From Phascolomyces articulosus (lineage: Eukaryota; Mucoromycota; Mucoromycetes; Mucorales; Lichtheimiaceae), in assembly GCA_025677815.1 (NCBI GenBank), contig JAIXMP010000063.1, positions 1 through 64,000 of the forward strand: a DNA stretch of 64,000 nucleotides. Reading direction: 5' to 3'. Of the stretch, positions 35,665 through 47,510 are shown one piece after another (the first letter of the stretch is position 1; every line of letters begins with the position of its first letter). The notes below the pieces were generated by a model, which was given only the letters and a program-made list of their open reading frames with translations, ran no database searches and was not told where the DNA came from. A program made the translations under genes and the position numbers.

Positions 35665-38600
35665 TTCTAACGACGAAAATCAAAGGTAAGGAAAGTATAT
35701 GTAAAAAAAAAGGAAAAAAGAAAAAGGTCGAAAAATATAAAATTACGATTAGTTATATACAATGTTTGAATAAAAAAAAAAGAATGGAAAAAAATGAAAA
35801 AGAGTTCTCTTTTTATATAAGAAATATTGAGTTTTGTGGTCAATTTTTACAACAACAGCAGTAGTATTAGCAACAAAAAAACCCCCTTAAAAATCTAAGG
35901 ATCTTCTTGTCCTTATTCATTAAAGGGTGATAATTAGTTTATTTTTACGCCGTGAAAAGGATCATCCTCTATTTTTTTTTTTTTTTCAAAAAAAAAAAAA
36001 AACCATGCTGGAGCCACAACAGCAAACTTTATACGGATCACTTCTATTTTTGTTTCAATGCGCGAGGCACTACTTGTCCTATTGACTTTATTGTTTTTAT
36101 GTCTGCAATTTGAATTTATATACCTGCATAATTATGTAAATAGTCAGTGACCCTACTTATTACTAAATCAAGTAACTATCCTATTAAAATATTATAACCA
36201 CAACTAAATGTACTCTAATAATAACTAACCTTCCTTCTTGCTGTTCATTCATCACGGATGATCAAATATTGAAATCCAAATTATTTCTATACTTTTTAAG
36301 GGCCCGTGCACATAGAAGAAAACTACTGCTTATGCTTATTCATGCTTATAATATACAAACATTTACCAAGTACTATGATGTTGTTAATCGTGACAACAAC
36401 AGCCACATAATAATAATAATAATAATAATAGTAATAAAGGCCGATGATCGATTTGTCTCGAATGAATCCATTATAAAAACTTGTAAATTGACTGACATGT
36501 TACACACACTTCAAGAACTTTTTGTTGGGGAAATAAGTTGATGAACAGCAAAAATTACCAAAAATAAAGGAGATGACAACAAAATAAGAAAAAAGAAGGC
36601 CTTTTTTTATGCATTTCTGTTATCACGTTTTTTTACACTATTATTGGTATAACTCGATTCATCGTTTTTTTTTCTTTTCAAAAGTCACAGTAATGTTATC
36701 TTCATTAGTCTACTACAAATATATATATATATATATATATCATGGATTTTCCACAATACTAAAGAATTTATTATAAATGATTTTTACGCCCCAGTAAAAA
36801 AAAATAGAGCCGAGGAGGAAAAAGCATTCCTAGATGATCATGATGACACGATGTTTGATCATGTATAATACATATTGTCCCTTTCATTATTAATCATATT
36901 GGCGCCAATAAAAGTATGAAAAGAGAGGAGCAATTATGTTACCAGAAGGCGTCAAGAAGGGCGTGATGTTTTGGTTTGTGAGAAACCTGGATGAGAATAA
37001 AAAAAATACTCCTTTTTTTTAATATTATTATATGGTTCGGGTGGGTTTTTTTTTATGTGGTGTGACCGATGCAATAGTATTTATTATTATCAGGAGAAGA
37101 AGAAGGGCCCAAGGATGATTGTTATAATCTTTTTTGATGAATGAAGAAGAAAAAACTAGTTTTCTATTGTATAATTAATTAGTATCATAAACTATAAGCA
37201 TCTATTATATATTAAACGGATATAATGTTGAAGTAGACCATAGCTGCTGACCTTGATAATCATAATAATAATAATACGTATATAGCTACTGATATGTTTA
37301 ATTAATCTAAAGTCAAACAAATTTTTTTGGTTTCTAAAGAAAAAAGAAAGTATGCCCATATGTTTCAATGTCGTACAATATACCATTCTTATTAATTACT
37401 GTTTGTTCATCATTTTTCAATATTGGCAAAAATATAACATAAATACTGTATTGTTTGGTGGACTAATTAAACGACTAATTATTGTAATTGCTTATAATTA
37501 TATATCTTGATGAATCATTACATAAATTAGGATAACACTTCTTTTCCTTTTAGTCCGTGCGAAGAATGAAAGGATTATCCTTTTTTTTTGTGGAGAAAAC
37601 AAAACAAATAGTAAATAATTATTACGGGATAAAAAAAGAAAGGGGAAATTTTAGGGATAAGGAGGAGGTTTTTAGGTTTTATGCACAACATCCATTGGTG
37701 GTTAAAGAAGAGTAAAAATACTAATCACCACTCAAATCAATGATTCAAAAATCACTAAATAAAGTAAAGATCAATGCTCGTTTGCTGCAGGTTTCACCAA
37801 ATAACCATGAAAAGGATCTGCAGAAAACAAAACGCCACATTAATCACGATTTCTTATGATACTATCCAGCCAAGAAAAAAAAGTGCATGTTCATGAACAA
37901 TCTACTTCATGTCATAATAACAAGGTAACCTTCAAGATATTTTATTAATCATAATGTTATATAGCTTCCTCGGTTTTGTGTTAGTTAAAATAATGTTACT
38001 GTTGGATCATCGAAGCACCGATTATGTCTCTGGTTAATCCAAGAGGTTCAGTAGAATTTTTGATGCTCATCATCTTTTCAGTTAAGGTATGAATAATATA
38101 TAATCATTACGTGATAGGTACAATAAGCCGATGTTTGTCATCAGTTTATTAGATAAGCGTTCTGTTCATTGTCATCAAAAATTATAAATAGTAGTATACT
38201 TGATATGTCAGTATATAAATGATCCAACAGTAAGTGTCAATGATATATCCAAGAAGAACCACCAGGATTTGTTCGAGTTCATTATATGACAAGATAAAAT
38301 GAAAGTTTTGCATGAAACGACGAAACGAGTTCTTATCCCTTGCTAGCAACTTTATAAAATATAATACTTATTATCAGGTACGATAACATAGAATTAAATA
38401 GTACAAAGTCGATATTGTCCAAACAAAGTGGTAAAATGTTTCATATTACAAAAGTCAACAAAAAGTGACAGTAAATCATGAATGGGTCATTCTTACAATG
38501 CAACATGCAGTAGATACTATCATGATTCAAGAGAGAACGTGTATAATAGTTATTTCCAGTAGAATGATACTTGATCAATCCAGAAAAACATACATATTGA

Positions 38601-38782
38601 TGTTGTGAAAATCAATATGTAATGTGATGGACTTAAATATTTGAAATAAAAACCAGGAAAAAAAAAGAGTATTATATTTTACAAGAAATATGAAATAAAT
38701 AACAATGTACACTATATGCAATAAGAAGAGAAGGAGGGGGAATAATTGTAATAATAATAAAAAGCGACGAGTATCATTCTTC
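35665..38782. other. Long intergenic region
   Basis: About 3.1 kb with no supported gene. It contains T/A homopolymers (35971-36002), a TAA repeat (36408-36430), an (AT)n run (36720-36740) and scattered motif-like words. The 90-codon open frame at 36269-36541 is a low-complexity reading through the TAA repeat. Confidence 0.5.
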
Positions 38783-41238
38783 TTAATCGAATGTTAAATG
38801 ACGTAAATTTCTTGGATTAGAATGATATTTATCCAAATGATTTGTGTATTCAATTTTATCGTCGTCCGTTAAAGGTATGACATGGAAATCATTGTTGTTA
38901 CTAAAAAAAAAATACAATGAGAATTCAATGAAACACAGAATAATACACAACACAAATGAAAAAGTATATTCTACTCACTGGTTGAGAGATTGTGTTGTTT
39001 CATTAAGATTTAAATCCAACATGCGTGATATGAAATCACCAATAAATATATTTTCATGACTACCACGTAATTCATCCGCGTTAACACCATAAGCATATAA
39101 ATTGACATCTACACCACTATGACCATGCGTTGCCCACTAATTTGATAAAATACATGTTAGTCAATGAGATATAACAAAAAGTAGTCAACAATATAATATC
39201 CACTGTATTACTACTACTTTACCCCAAGTTGCGCTCGAATAGATAACATATCTGCCAAATATTTATCCAAATTCTTTTCTGAGGTTGTAGATTTTAAATA
39301 ACGTAATTCTTTTTTGGTTGCATCCGTAATACCAAGTCCTTGTTGAAGAATGGTTTCAATGATATATTGATCATCCAAAGGTTTTGGTTGTTTATGTAAC
39401 ATATTGGCCAAGAATACCGTAGAATGAGAAGCATTGGCAACAACATCAGGATACCATAGATATTTTGGATAAGCTGGAGTCACTTGTCGAGCAAGCGATA
39501 AACCACCTGTTTCATGATCACTTGTAGAAATCATGATCGTATCTGGATTTTGATCCACAAAATCCTTGACAAGAGAAATTGTATTTTGATATTCCAAAAT
39601 ATCATGCAAATGGCCAGCGGGATCATTTCTATAGAAAACGTTACATATATATATTACTCTATAAATAATCCCATTTATCCTATATAAATAGACCTTATGA
39701 TGATAATGAATTATCCAACTTACGAATGAGCTGCCATATCAATTCGACTTCCTTCAATCATTAAAAAGAATCCTTCTTCCGACCCAGATAAAAGTGTTAA
39801 TGCTTTATCGGCCATTTCAGTGAGACTAGGTTGTTTCGCTGGGTCTCGATCAATTTCATAATCCATGTGCTAAAAAATATATATATATATATTTTAGTGT
39901 GATTGTTGATCAGGTGAAATCATTTGAAATTAGGGAAATAATACAATACATCATCAGCAAATAAGGCAATGGCTGGTAATTCAATGGTTTCGTTATCAAA
40001 AGCAGTTCGATTATTGTAAAAGACAGTTTGCCAACCATGTTTTTCTTGTGCTTCTTTAAATAAATCACGATCATCTTTTCGACAACTTCCATGTGTTCCT
40101 TTAGGTAAGAAATGACAATAACCTCCTCCAAACATTAAATCCACTGTTCGACCTAATGGATTGTTGCCAATTTGTTGAACTGCAATATGGTTTTCTCGGT
40201 CACGATCACGAATATGAGCTGAGAATGAAGCAGGTGTTGCATGAGTGATGCGTGAAGTAGCAACCAGACCCGTTCGCATATGATGTTGAAGTTTAGCAGC
40301 TTCTAATACAGTGCCACAAGGATTTCCTTTTGGATCCACTATTTTTGGAAGAATAGAAGAATTATATATAATGATTTCGTTGTTTCCTTTGGGCTTTTGT
40401 TTTGTTTTTTCCTATTATCCTTTTCTTTTTGTTTTGTTTTGTTTGCATCTTCCCCAAGAATAGTTCCAGTAGCTTTACCTCCAACAGCACCATTATATGT
40501 TTTTAATCCACAACTAAATGCAGTTGCCCCTGCAGCACTGTCCGTTACAAGAGTAGATGAACTACGTGTTCTTGATTGACCTACATGAATCTATTAGGAA
40601 TCATATTCAAGGTTTAATTATTAATATCAGGGTTGCAAGTGTTCATAAAAAAAATCGTTTTTTTTTTTTTTGGGAGAATTTCTATTACCGTATCAAGCGG
40701 GAGTTGATGATCATAAGGAAGTTGATGAAGATGCTGAAAATAGGAGCGAGCATAAGATACAGATGCAGGACCAAGACCATCACTAATCATCATAATAACA
40801 TTACGTGGTTTATTCATTCCTTGTTTATCATCATTGACTAATTAGAAATTTCAATCTCACACACATTAAAAAATAATCTAGGCTTTTTAAAGAAACAATC
40901 GAAAAAAAAAGTTAAATTTACCTGTTTCACTTGTTGAAGAAGCTTGTTGATTAGATGATAATATTGGAGGGGTGACCCATGCTCCAATCATCATACCAAT
41001 AGCAAGTAAAAGGCATACAAGACATATTATTCCACATTTCCTAAAGATATTCTGTTGTTGTTATATTTAATAATAATGATGATGATGATGGATTAAAATG
41101 AAAAGTTTATTATCGTTTTATTCTTACTGCTCTTGTAGAAACATGTTGTTTATGCTCGATAGGATTTTCATGGTCAATCCATATTCGATCTTCTTCCGAA
41201 ATAAGTTCCATACGATCTTCTTCGGAACTTTTATTCAT
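38783..41238 (-). CDS. Alkaline phosphatase (PHO8-like, type II membrane protein)
   Basis: Metal-dependent phosphomonoesterase, probably vacuolar. The ATG at 41238 (MNKSSEEDRMELISEEDR) gives a short acidic cytosolic tail followed by one transmembrane helix (CGIICLVCLLLAIGMMIGAW, near 41035-40980). That is the Pho8 layout, so the in-frame ATG at 41376 is unlikely. Family marks follow in order: NVIMMISDGLGPASVSYAR with the metal-binding Asp; active-site Ser in VTDSAAGATAFSCGLKTYNG (near 40540); TRITHATPASFSAH-type block (SRITHATPASFSAHI); LMFGGGYCHFLP; MIEGSRIDMAAHSND; and SDHETGGLSL. The C-terminal block WATHGHSGVDVNLYAYG is present. About nine exons, about 560 residues, ending LRHLTFD. All catalytic and metal residues I can check are intact. 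In yeast PHO8 is induced by phosphate starvation; no clear CACGTG site is seen upstream. Confidence 0.93.
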
Positions 41239-42142
41239 AATGACTTTTTTGTTATATAAGAACGATTTATAAAATAAGGAAAAAAAAATAAAAAGGGAGG
41301 AGAGAAGAAGAATGAAAAAAAGGATTAAGAACCAAAAGAAGGGAGTTTTTAACCCAAAAGGGGTTGAAAAATACAAATAAAGAAGAAGAAAGAGTCTTTT
41401 TTTTTATAGGATAAATACGCACATCAAAAAAAAATATGCATTTAAATAACAGTGAGTGAGTGTGTGAATTGGCCCTCTAACGTCGATCTTTTTCGGCACA
41501 TGAATGAAATAAATGGTTTAACCAATCATAATACTATTATTAGACTAGCCTATTATCATCATTGCAATCAGTAAATAATTCGCCCTCGTCATCAAAATGG
41601 TCACATTTCTTTCTTGTTTTGGCGGCGCATATTTACCACGCGGCAACCTATTTCCCTTTCAAAAAATATATATATATGATCATATCTTACCTATTACATA
41701 ATAGGTTATATATTTAAACTTGTTGACTTATGAGTGCTATTGTTGCTACTACTACTACAACTACTACTGCTACTATTACTACTACTACTCTAATAATAAT
41801 ATATAATTGAGAAAGGAATAATATTCTTTAATAAGCTATGAAAAGGTTTTGTTGGGAAGTATTATAATAATAAAAAGGCAATAATGTATGATGAGTATGT
41901 AACAATAATATATGGCTGGGTTTTAATTTCGGCTTGTCCTTACCCATCTTCCATATTCCATCCACAATCATCCATCGGCTAATTCGGTGTTTATAAAAAA
42001 GGACGTCTTTCATCTGCTTGGAATGATTTTTTTTTCTTCCCTCTCTTCCTTCCTTCCTTCCTTTCTTTCTTTCTTTCAATTAATTATTTATTGTCAAAAA
42101 AAAAAATTCTCATCATTATTAATTTGATTCATAAAGGAAAGA
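41239..42142. other. Divergent intergenic region
   Basis: Promoter DNA shared by the phosphatase (-) and the small gene at 42143 (+). It holds a CTA trinucleotide run (41745-41790) and a CTTC/TTTC run (42045-42078). A GGCGGCG-containing GC patch lies near 41620. Lys/Arg-rich minus-strand frames at 41828-42079 come from the pyrimidine run. Confidence 0.5.
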
Positions 42143-42844
42143 ATGGCATTTCAATTCAATCATCATAATCCTATTTATAACAACAATAAGAATGGTAATT
42201 CTTCTGTCAATATATATAAAAAAAAGTTTTGTGTGAGTGAGGGAGTATGAATTATAAAAGAAAACGCATTGACTTCATTTACTAACACAACAATGAATAA
42301 TAGATACCTGGGTATTGAATAATGCATGTAAACGTGGAAGAATGGATGATGATGATGATGATGAGAGACAAGAAGCATATTCTATGGATACAACAACACC
42401 TATTGAGGAGGTAATTAATACCCTTTATACTGCTACTAATAATAATTTTATTATACTAAACCAATATATAAAAAAAAACAATAGGGGATCAAACGATTTC
42501 AAAATCAACAGCAATACCATCAAAATATGCAAATGAGTCTTAATACATCAGAACAAGCCAATTTACCATCTATTACTTATGCTTCTGCAGATTATCGACC
42601 ACCACCACGACCTGATGCTCTTTGGCTTCAAGCACCATTACCAACAGCAACAACGACAGCCACTTCTGTTACTAATAGCAATCATATGGATGAAGATCTT
42701 ACGGATGAAGATGATAATCATTCAGTTTTGACACCATCTACTTCATTACAACATCCAACCAAATCACACAATAACAACACTAATAATAATAATAATACTA
42801 CAACTACAACTATTGGATACGGGGTAACAACACATCCCATGTAA
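42143..42844 (+). CDS. Hypothetical protein, three exons
   Basis: Exons 42143-42194, 42304-42410 and 42485-42844 join in frame (G/AT, then phase 0), giving 172 residues. The protein starts MAFQFNHHNPIYNNNK, has a short ordered-looking segment WVLNNACKRGRM, then poly-Asp, an IEEGIKRFQNQQQYHQNMQM helix with Gln repeats, a Pro-rich YRPPPRPDALWLQAPLP stretch, and an Asn/Thr-rich tail ending TTHPM. No domain or catalytic motif is recognised. The basic KRGR followed by acidic residues and Gln repeats would fit a nuclear regulatory protein, but this is only an impression. Consistent splice phases support a real gene. Confidence 0.65.
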
Positions 42845-43225
42845 ATAAATGGCATTCCTCACTTATGCATATCTCTTTTTTTTATAGTTCAGTTCAGTTT
42901 AGTTCAGTTCAATTTCTTGTATATAAAATAAATGGCATTTTTCAATTCAAAAAAGTTCCAGTGATGGTAATACTGGGTTTTAAATTCTTTATTTTCTGTT
43001 CAATCTCTTTTTTTTTTTTTTTTCTTTTCATCTTATCATTCCTCCCTCTTTCTTCTTCTTCTTATTTATCCCCCCTTCAAATTCACCCACTTGTTTTTTT
43101 ATATATATTGAATAACAATCATTGACAAGGAATAAAGAGATATAGAAAAAACAACAACAACAACAACAAGGTTTTATATATATATATCTATCAATCTATC
43201 TTTTCTTGTTGAGTGGAAAAAAAAA

Positions 43226-45211
43226 ATGCTTTTCCTCTATTCTTTTATCCTTGTCTTGGTTCTTTTATTATTGGCTGAGCCACCAGTTCCTTTACAGGCC
43301 AAAGTCGAAACAGCCGAAAAGTTAATTCCATTTGACGATGGCAACATTAAATATTTTGGACGATGGAAACTGACCGAACATGATATGCGTAGTTATTGGC
43401 CTGGTGCTTATTTTAAAACCAATGTGGATGGTACTCGTATCCAATTAAGACTCAATCAACCAACACATATCTATGTTCAATTGGACCAAGGCCCTGTCCG
43501 TTCATTGATTGCAAAATATCAAGGAGAATGGCCTATTCAAATCGATTTGGCACCTCCCGATCTTCCCAACGGACGTCATCAACTTTTAGTCGCTGCAGCT
43601 GCAAATGCATCCATTTGTCTCGAATCGTTGGTATTGGATTGGGAAGCGGGCGATACAACTCCACCTGCAAATATATCTCCTCAATTGGTGGAATTCATTG
43701 GTCATGACTTGGCACTTGGCGTGGGTACCACCCAATCTTTATTAACCGGGTTTCCTTGGGTTGTATCCAATATGATGGGGATTGAACATGCTCAAATCGC
43801 TTATCGTCATGCAAAACTCATGAACGATCCTATTTCATCTGAATTGGGCATGGCATCGCGTTATTTTGATTGGTCCCCCTATGATTTTTTAAATAATGAT
43901 CCATGGGATTTTAGTAGTTATGAACCTGCCGTCATTGTTCTTCTTCTCGGTCAAAATGATAAACTGGATCAAGTGGATGATAATGATATTTATACACAAA
44001 CACTTTTGACCTTTTTGAAACGTATTCGTACTCATTTACGTTATACATCAATTCTCATTTTATCAGAACCACTTGGCGATCTGGTACGTCAATCACAAGA
44101 TGCAGTTTATCAGCTGAATGATCAAGGCGATCAGGATGTTTTTTTTGTGGATACAACAAGTTGGGTACAATATGGATCCACTGCGTTTACTGATACGGTA
44201 GGTTTTTTTTTTTTTTTGTTGAAATAGAATAACGTCATTCTACTCATCCTTCTCCTCTTCCCCCCAAAAAAAAAAAAAAACAAAACAAAAAAAAAACAAA
44301 CAAGATTATATTTTCTCATGAATAGAATATGATGATATAATAAATGATGATAGATGCATTTGAATGACGCAGGTCAAGATCGTTTAGCAAAGAAATTAGC
44401 ACCATTATTACAAGCACGATTATCAATACCAAAAAAACCATTACCTGGACCTTCCCCCAATCCAAGTCTTCCTCATGATTGGCAAACAATGGATGTAGGT
44501 GAAGAAGAGGCTGTTGGATTACCAGGTTCTGTTTCATTTGATTCTCCTCATACATTTACATTATGGGGTTCTGGTGTGGATATTGGGAATAGCAAAGATG
44601 CTTTCCGATTTGTCTATCAAGCATTATCGGCGGATGGTGTCATTGAAGCTACCATCGTCTCTCACTCCGCATTCGCTTCATGTGCCAAGGCGGGTATTAT
44701 GATGCGGGAACACTTGGCGCTCGGTTCCCCACACGTCATCCTTGGTATATCACCTGCCAACGGGATCTTTGTTCAAACGCGTACAACCAATTTGAATGAA
44801 ACACGTCTGGTCAAAAAACTACGTGCTTCTCCACCTTATCGGTTCCGTCTCGTCCGAAATGGTTCCGATTTTATTGCTCAAGCAAGTCATGACAATGGAA
44901 CAGATAAAGGAGATGATGGTGGTGGTGTAGGAGATCATCCTCCTCCTCCTCCAGATAAAGGAACGAATACTGGTGATGAACAACCTCCACCTTCATCCAC
45001 AACATGGCAAACCATAGCCAATATTACAGATTTATTTTTTGCACGAGATATCTATGTCGGCTTAGCAGTGACAAGTTGTGACCCAGCTGTAGTCAGTGTA
45101 GCAAAATTTGCAGATATATCTCTTAGTGGTGGAGTAGGCAATGGATTTTATTCTACCTCACAACAACAACAACCTTATCCAACATATCCACGTTTAATTC
45201 ATCAAGATTAA
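43226..45211 (+). CDS. Secreted SGNH/GDSL-like esterase with atypical nucleophile motif
   Basis: Secreted protein of about 617 residues, two exons (43226-44195 and 44354-45211; ACG/ATG keeps frame). A hydrophobic signal peptide covers residues 1-25. Next comes a beta-rich domain (KYFGRWKLTEHDMRSYWPGA) like the jelly-roll before CE2-type esterases. The SGNH domain follows: block I reads EFIGHDLALGVGTTQSLLTG, so GHD stands where GDS is expected; block III GxND is LLGQNDK; block V DxxH is DTMHLND. A third, beta-rich domain (about 390-610; FTLWGSGVDIGNSKDAFRFV, GIMMREHLALGSPHVILGI) resembles DUF1349-type carbohydrate-associated domains and holds an Asp/Pro-rich insert. Probably acts on cell-wall or plant polysaccharide esters. 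The missing Ser puts activity in doubt. Confidence 0.78.
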
Positions 45212-45941
45212 GAAAATGATATTTTCTTTTGTACTTATTACTATTATACCATGATATCATTTTTTTTTTACAATTTTCCAAGTATATTCCCCTCTCCATA
45301 TCTTCATTACATGTCTTGTTTATTTTTTTCTTTTTTTCATTCATCGTATCATATCTATATATAACATAATTTGTATATTTTTTCTTTTTTTTTTGTAATA
45401 TAATTTTCTTTTTTTTCAACAGAAAAAAAAAATTACGCCCGTTTTTTGATGCAAGAGACACTTGCATTTGTTGTTGTTTTTGTTGTTGTTATTGCATCAG
45501 CTGGCATTTATCTCTATAATATATATAAATATATATTTATATAATACATCGCCCCCATGACAAAATAAGACGGTAATTCTGTTAATCATATTTTGAAAGG
45601 AAATTCATTTTGATTGGTAATATATTTGTTACCAAGGTTTATAAATGCATCAAGAATATTTTTTTTCCCAAACACAAAAAAACAATGAAATTAAAATAAA
45701 CAGGTTATTACCAAAACAGATAACTTTATATATATCGGAACATGAGAGGGGGAGGAGGATTAGTAACATAATGCGTTTGTGGGGTGGAGGAATAGAAGAT
45801 GATAATTATGCATGTAAAAAAAAAACAAATAATAATAATAATAAAAATGCTAAATTGGTTGTGAATTATTAATTAATTATTATTATAAATGAAAACTTAT
45901 ATAATAATAAAAGACTATTTACTAAAATGAATTTTGTTATA

Positions 45942-45980
<39 letters not shown>

Positions 45981-46132
45981 GGTATGGTATATATTGAAAA
46001 AATGATGAAAGAGAAGGGTGAGGGGGGGAATTATATGTGAATTTTGAACAGATGGGAATTTTTTTTCTTTTTCTTTAAAAGAGAAAATGTGTTATGGCGT
46101 TTCAGAAGGAGGTATGTACGAATGGAATAAAT
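45212..46132. other. Convergent intergenic region
   Basis: AT-rich DNA with T runs after the esterase. It contains the TG microsatellite at 45943-45977. No supported gene; frames at 45153-45467 and 45645-45872 are Lys/Asn low-complexity. Confidence 0.5.
45943..45977. repeat. (TG)n microsatellite
   Basis: About seventeen uninterrupted TG units. Confidence 0.95.
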
Positions 46133-47510
46133 TTATCCAAGAGTAGAAGAAGCATCATCGCTTTCCATTTCATCATCTCCTTCATCTGCTGATGAATATG
46201 TAGGTGCTGGAGAAGGTTCATCCACTAGAACATGATGTTGTTCTTTTGCTGTTGCAGGTCGGTGCGCCCATTCAACAAGCGCAACTGGATCAGAAAGTGT
46301 CAGGTCATAATTTAAAAAGTGCAGAAATTCAATCTCCATACGTAAAGCTCGTAATGCACGTTGATGTTTGTTATATGATGATTCTTCTTCTACCGTAGTA
46401 CTAGAAGAGTTTGATGGTAACGGTTGTGAACAATGCGTTGATTTGGGTGAAGCAGGAGGTGATACCATGGGTGATACAACAGGAGGAGAGGAAGAAGAAG
46501 AAGAAGTAGCAGGAGAAGGTGGTTTTTTCAATGTAGATCGTTCAGTAGAAAGTCGACTAAAGACAAGTGCATCTAAAGAAGAAGATCGTCTTCTTTCATC
46601 AATTTGTTTTTGTTCTTGTTCCTCTTGTTCTTGAGGTTCAGTAATATCAATAATTAATCGAAGATTGGCATGAATGTATTTGATAGCCATCATAAATGCC
46701 ACAACGACTAATCGATGACTACATCCCATAGCCCCACGAATATTATTATATTTCTATTATTATTATTATAGAATCATAAATGAGTTCAAGCATTCATATA
46801 TCTTTTGTCAAAAACAAAATGATATTACTTACTTTTTTTAATCGATCAATATAACGCATAGCAACTAATAATGCAACGGTTGGGCATACAGTGGGAATAG
46901 CAGCAGGATTTCGACATGTTTGTTTTATAGCTTCATCCAAATCAGATAATGTAGGATCAATTTGTGTCGTATCCAATAAATGTTTCATGACATCCATTAA
47001 CTCTGTCACTTTAATCTCGGTTGGTTCTACTTCCCACGATTGTACGACAAATGTTGCAAGATAACCTTTTTGAAAAAAAAAAAATAAAGTTTTAGCTTTA
47101 AAAAGAAATAGTTCCACTTTACCAAGTCATCCGTTTTTTTTTAAAAAAAAAATTCTAATATAAGATAATGACAACTTACGAAGACATTGTGGACTGAGTT
47201 GTTCACGACGATTTATTTGTATAGCACGTAAAAACATACATGCTTCTTTATAACTAGGTGCATACGCCTTTTTTGTACTAGTTATATCAAATGCTTTTGT
47301 AAGTGCTGCTGGATCTGTTGTAGAGGTAGTTGTAGATACTGGTGGAGATGTTATTGTTGCTGTTTTCTGGTTGTTATTGTTCTTGTTATTATTACATCGA
47401 ATAGATCGAGAAGGTGTTGTATAAGGTGTTCGTATTTCAAAAACATCATATAATTGTCCAGTAGAAGTACTTTTAATACGATGAGTATATAATTTCACTC
47501 TAGTTTTCAT
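46133..47510 (-). CDS. PHO80/PCL-like cyclin
   Basis: Regulatory subunit for a Pho85-type cyclin-dependent kinase. About 395 residues in three exons (47510-47180; about 47087-46830; about 46763-46133). An Asn/Thr-rich N-terminus precedes the cyclin box. The box shows PTVALLVAMRYIDRLKKKYN, then IRGAMGCSHRLVVVAFMMAI and KYIHANLR, and, after a long insert, NKHQRALRALRMEIEFLHFL and NYDLTLSDPVAL. The MRYIDRL, HRL..AF..A.KY and ME.EFL..L.YDL blocks are those of the PHO80-like cyclin family. The usual N(K/R)xWAxISG segment between helices 3 and 4 is not visible; a Ser/Pro-rich insert of about 100 residues takes its place. The C-terminus is acidic. Which cyclin it is (phosphate, glycogen, polarity) cannot be told. 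Confidence 0.82.

Noticed and set aside
36269..36541. 90-codon plus frame upstream of the PH gene region
   Set aside because: Reads through a TAA trinucleotide repeat as poly-Ile; no domain, splice partner or start context.
41239..41376. ATG at 41376 as start of the alkaline phosphatase
   Set aside because: It would add a second hydrophobic segment ahead of the tail; the ATG at 41238 gives the usual type II layout of Pho8 proteins.
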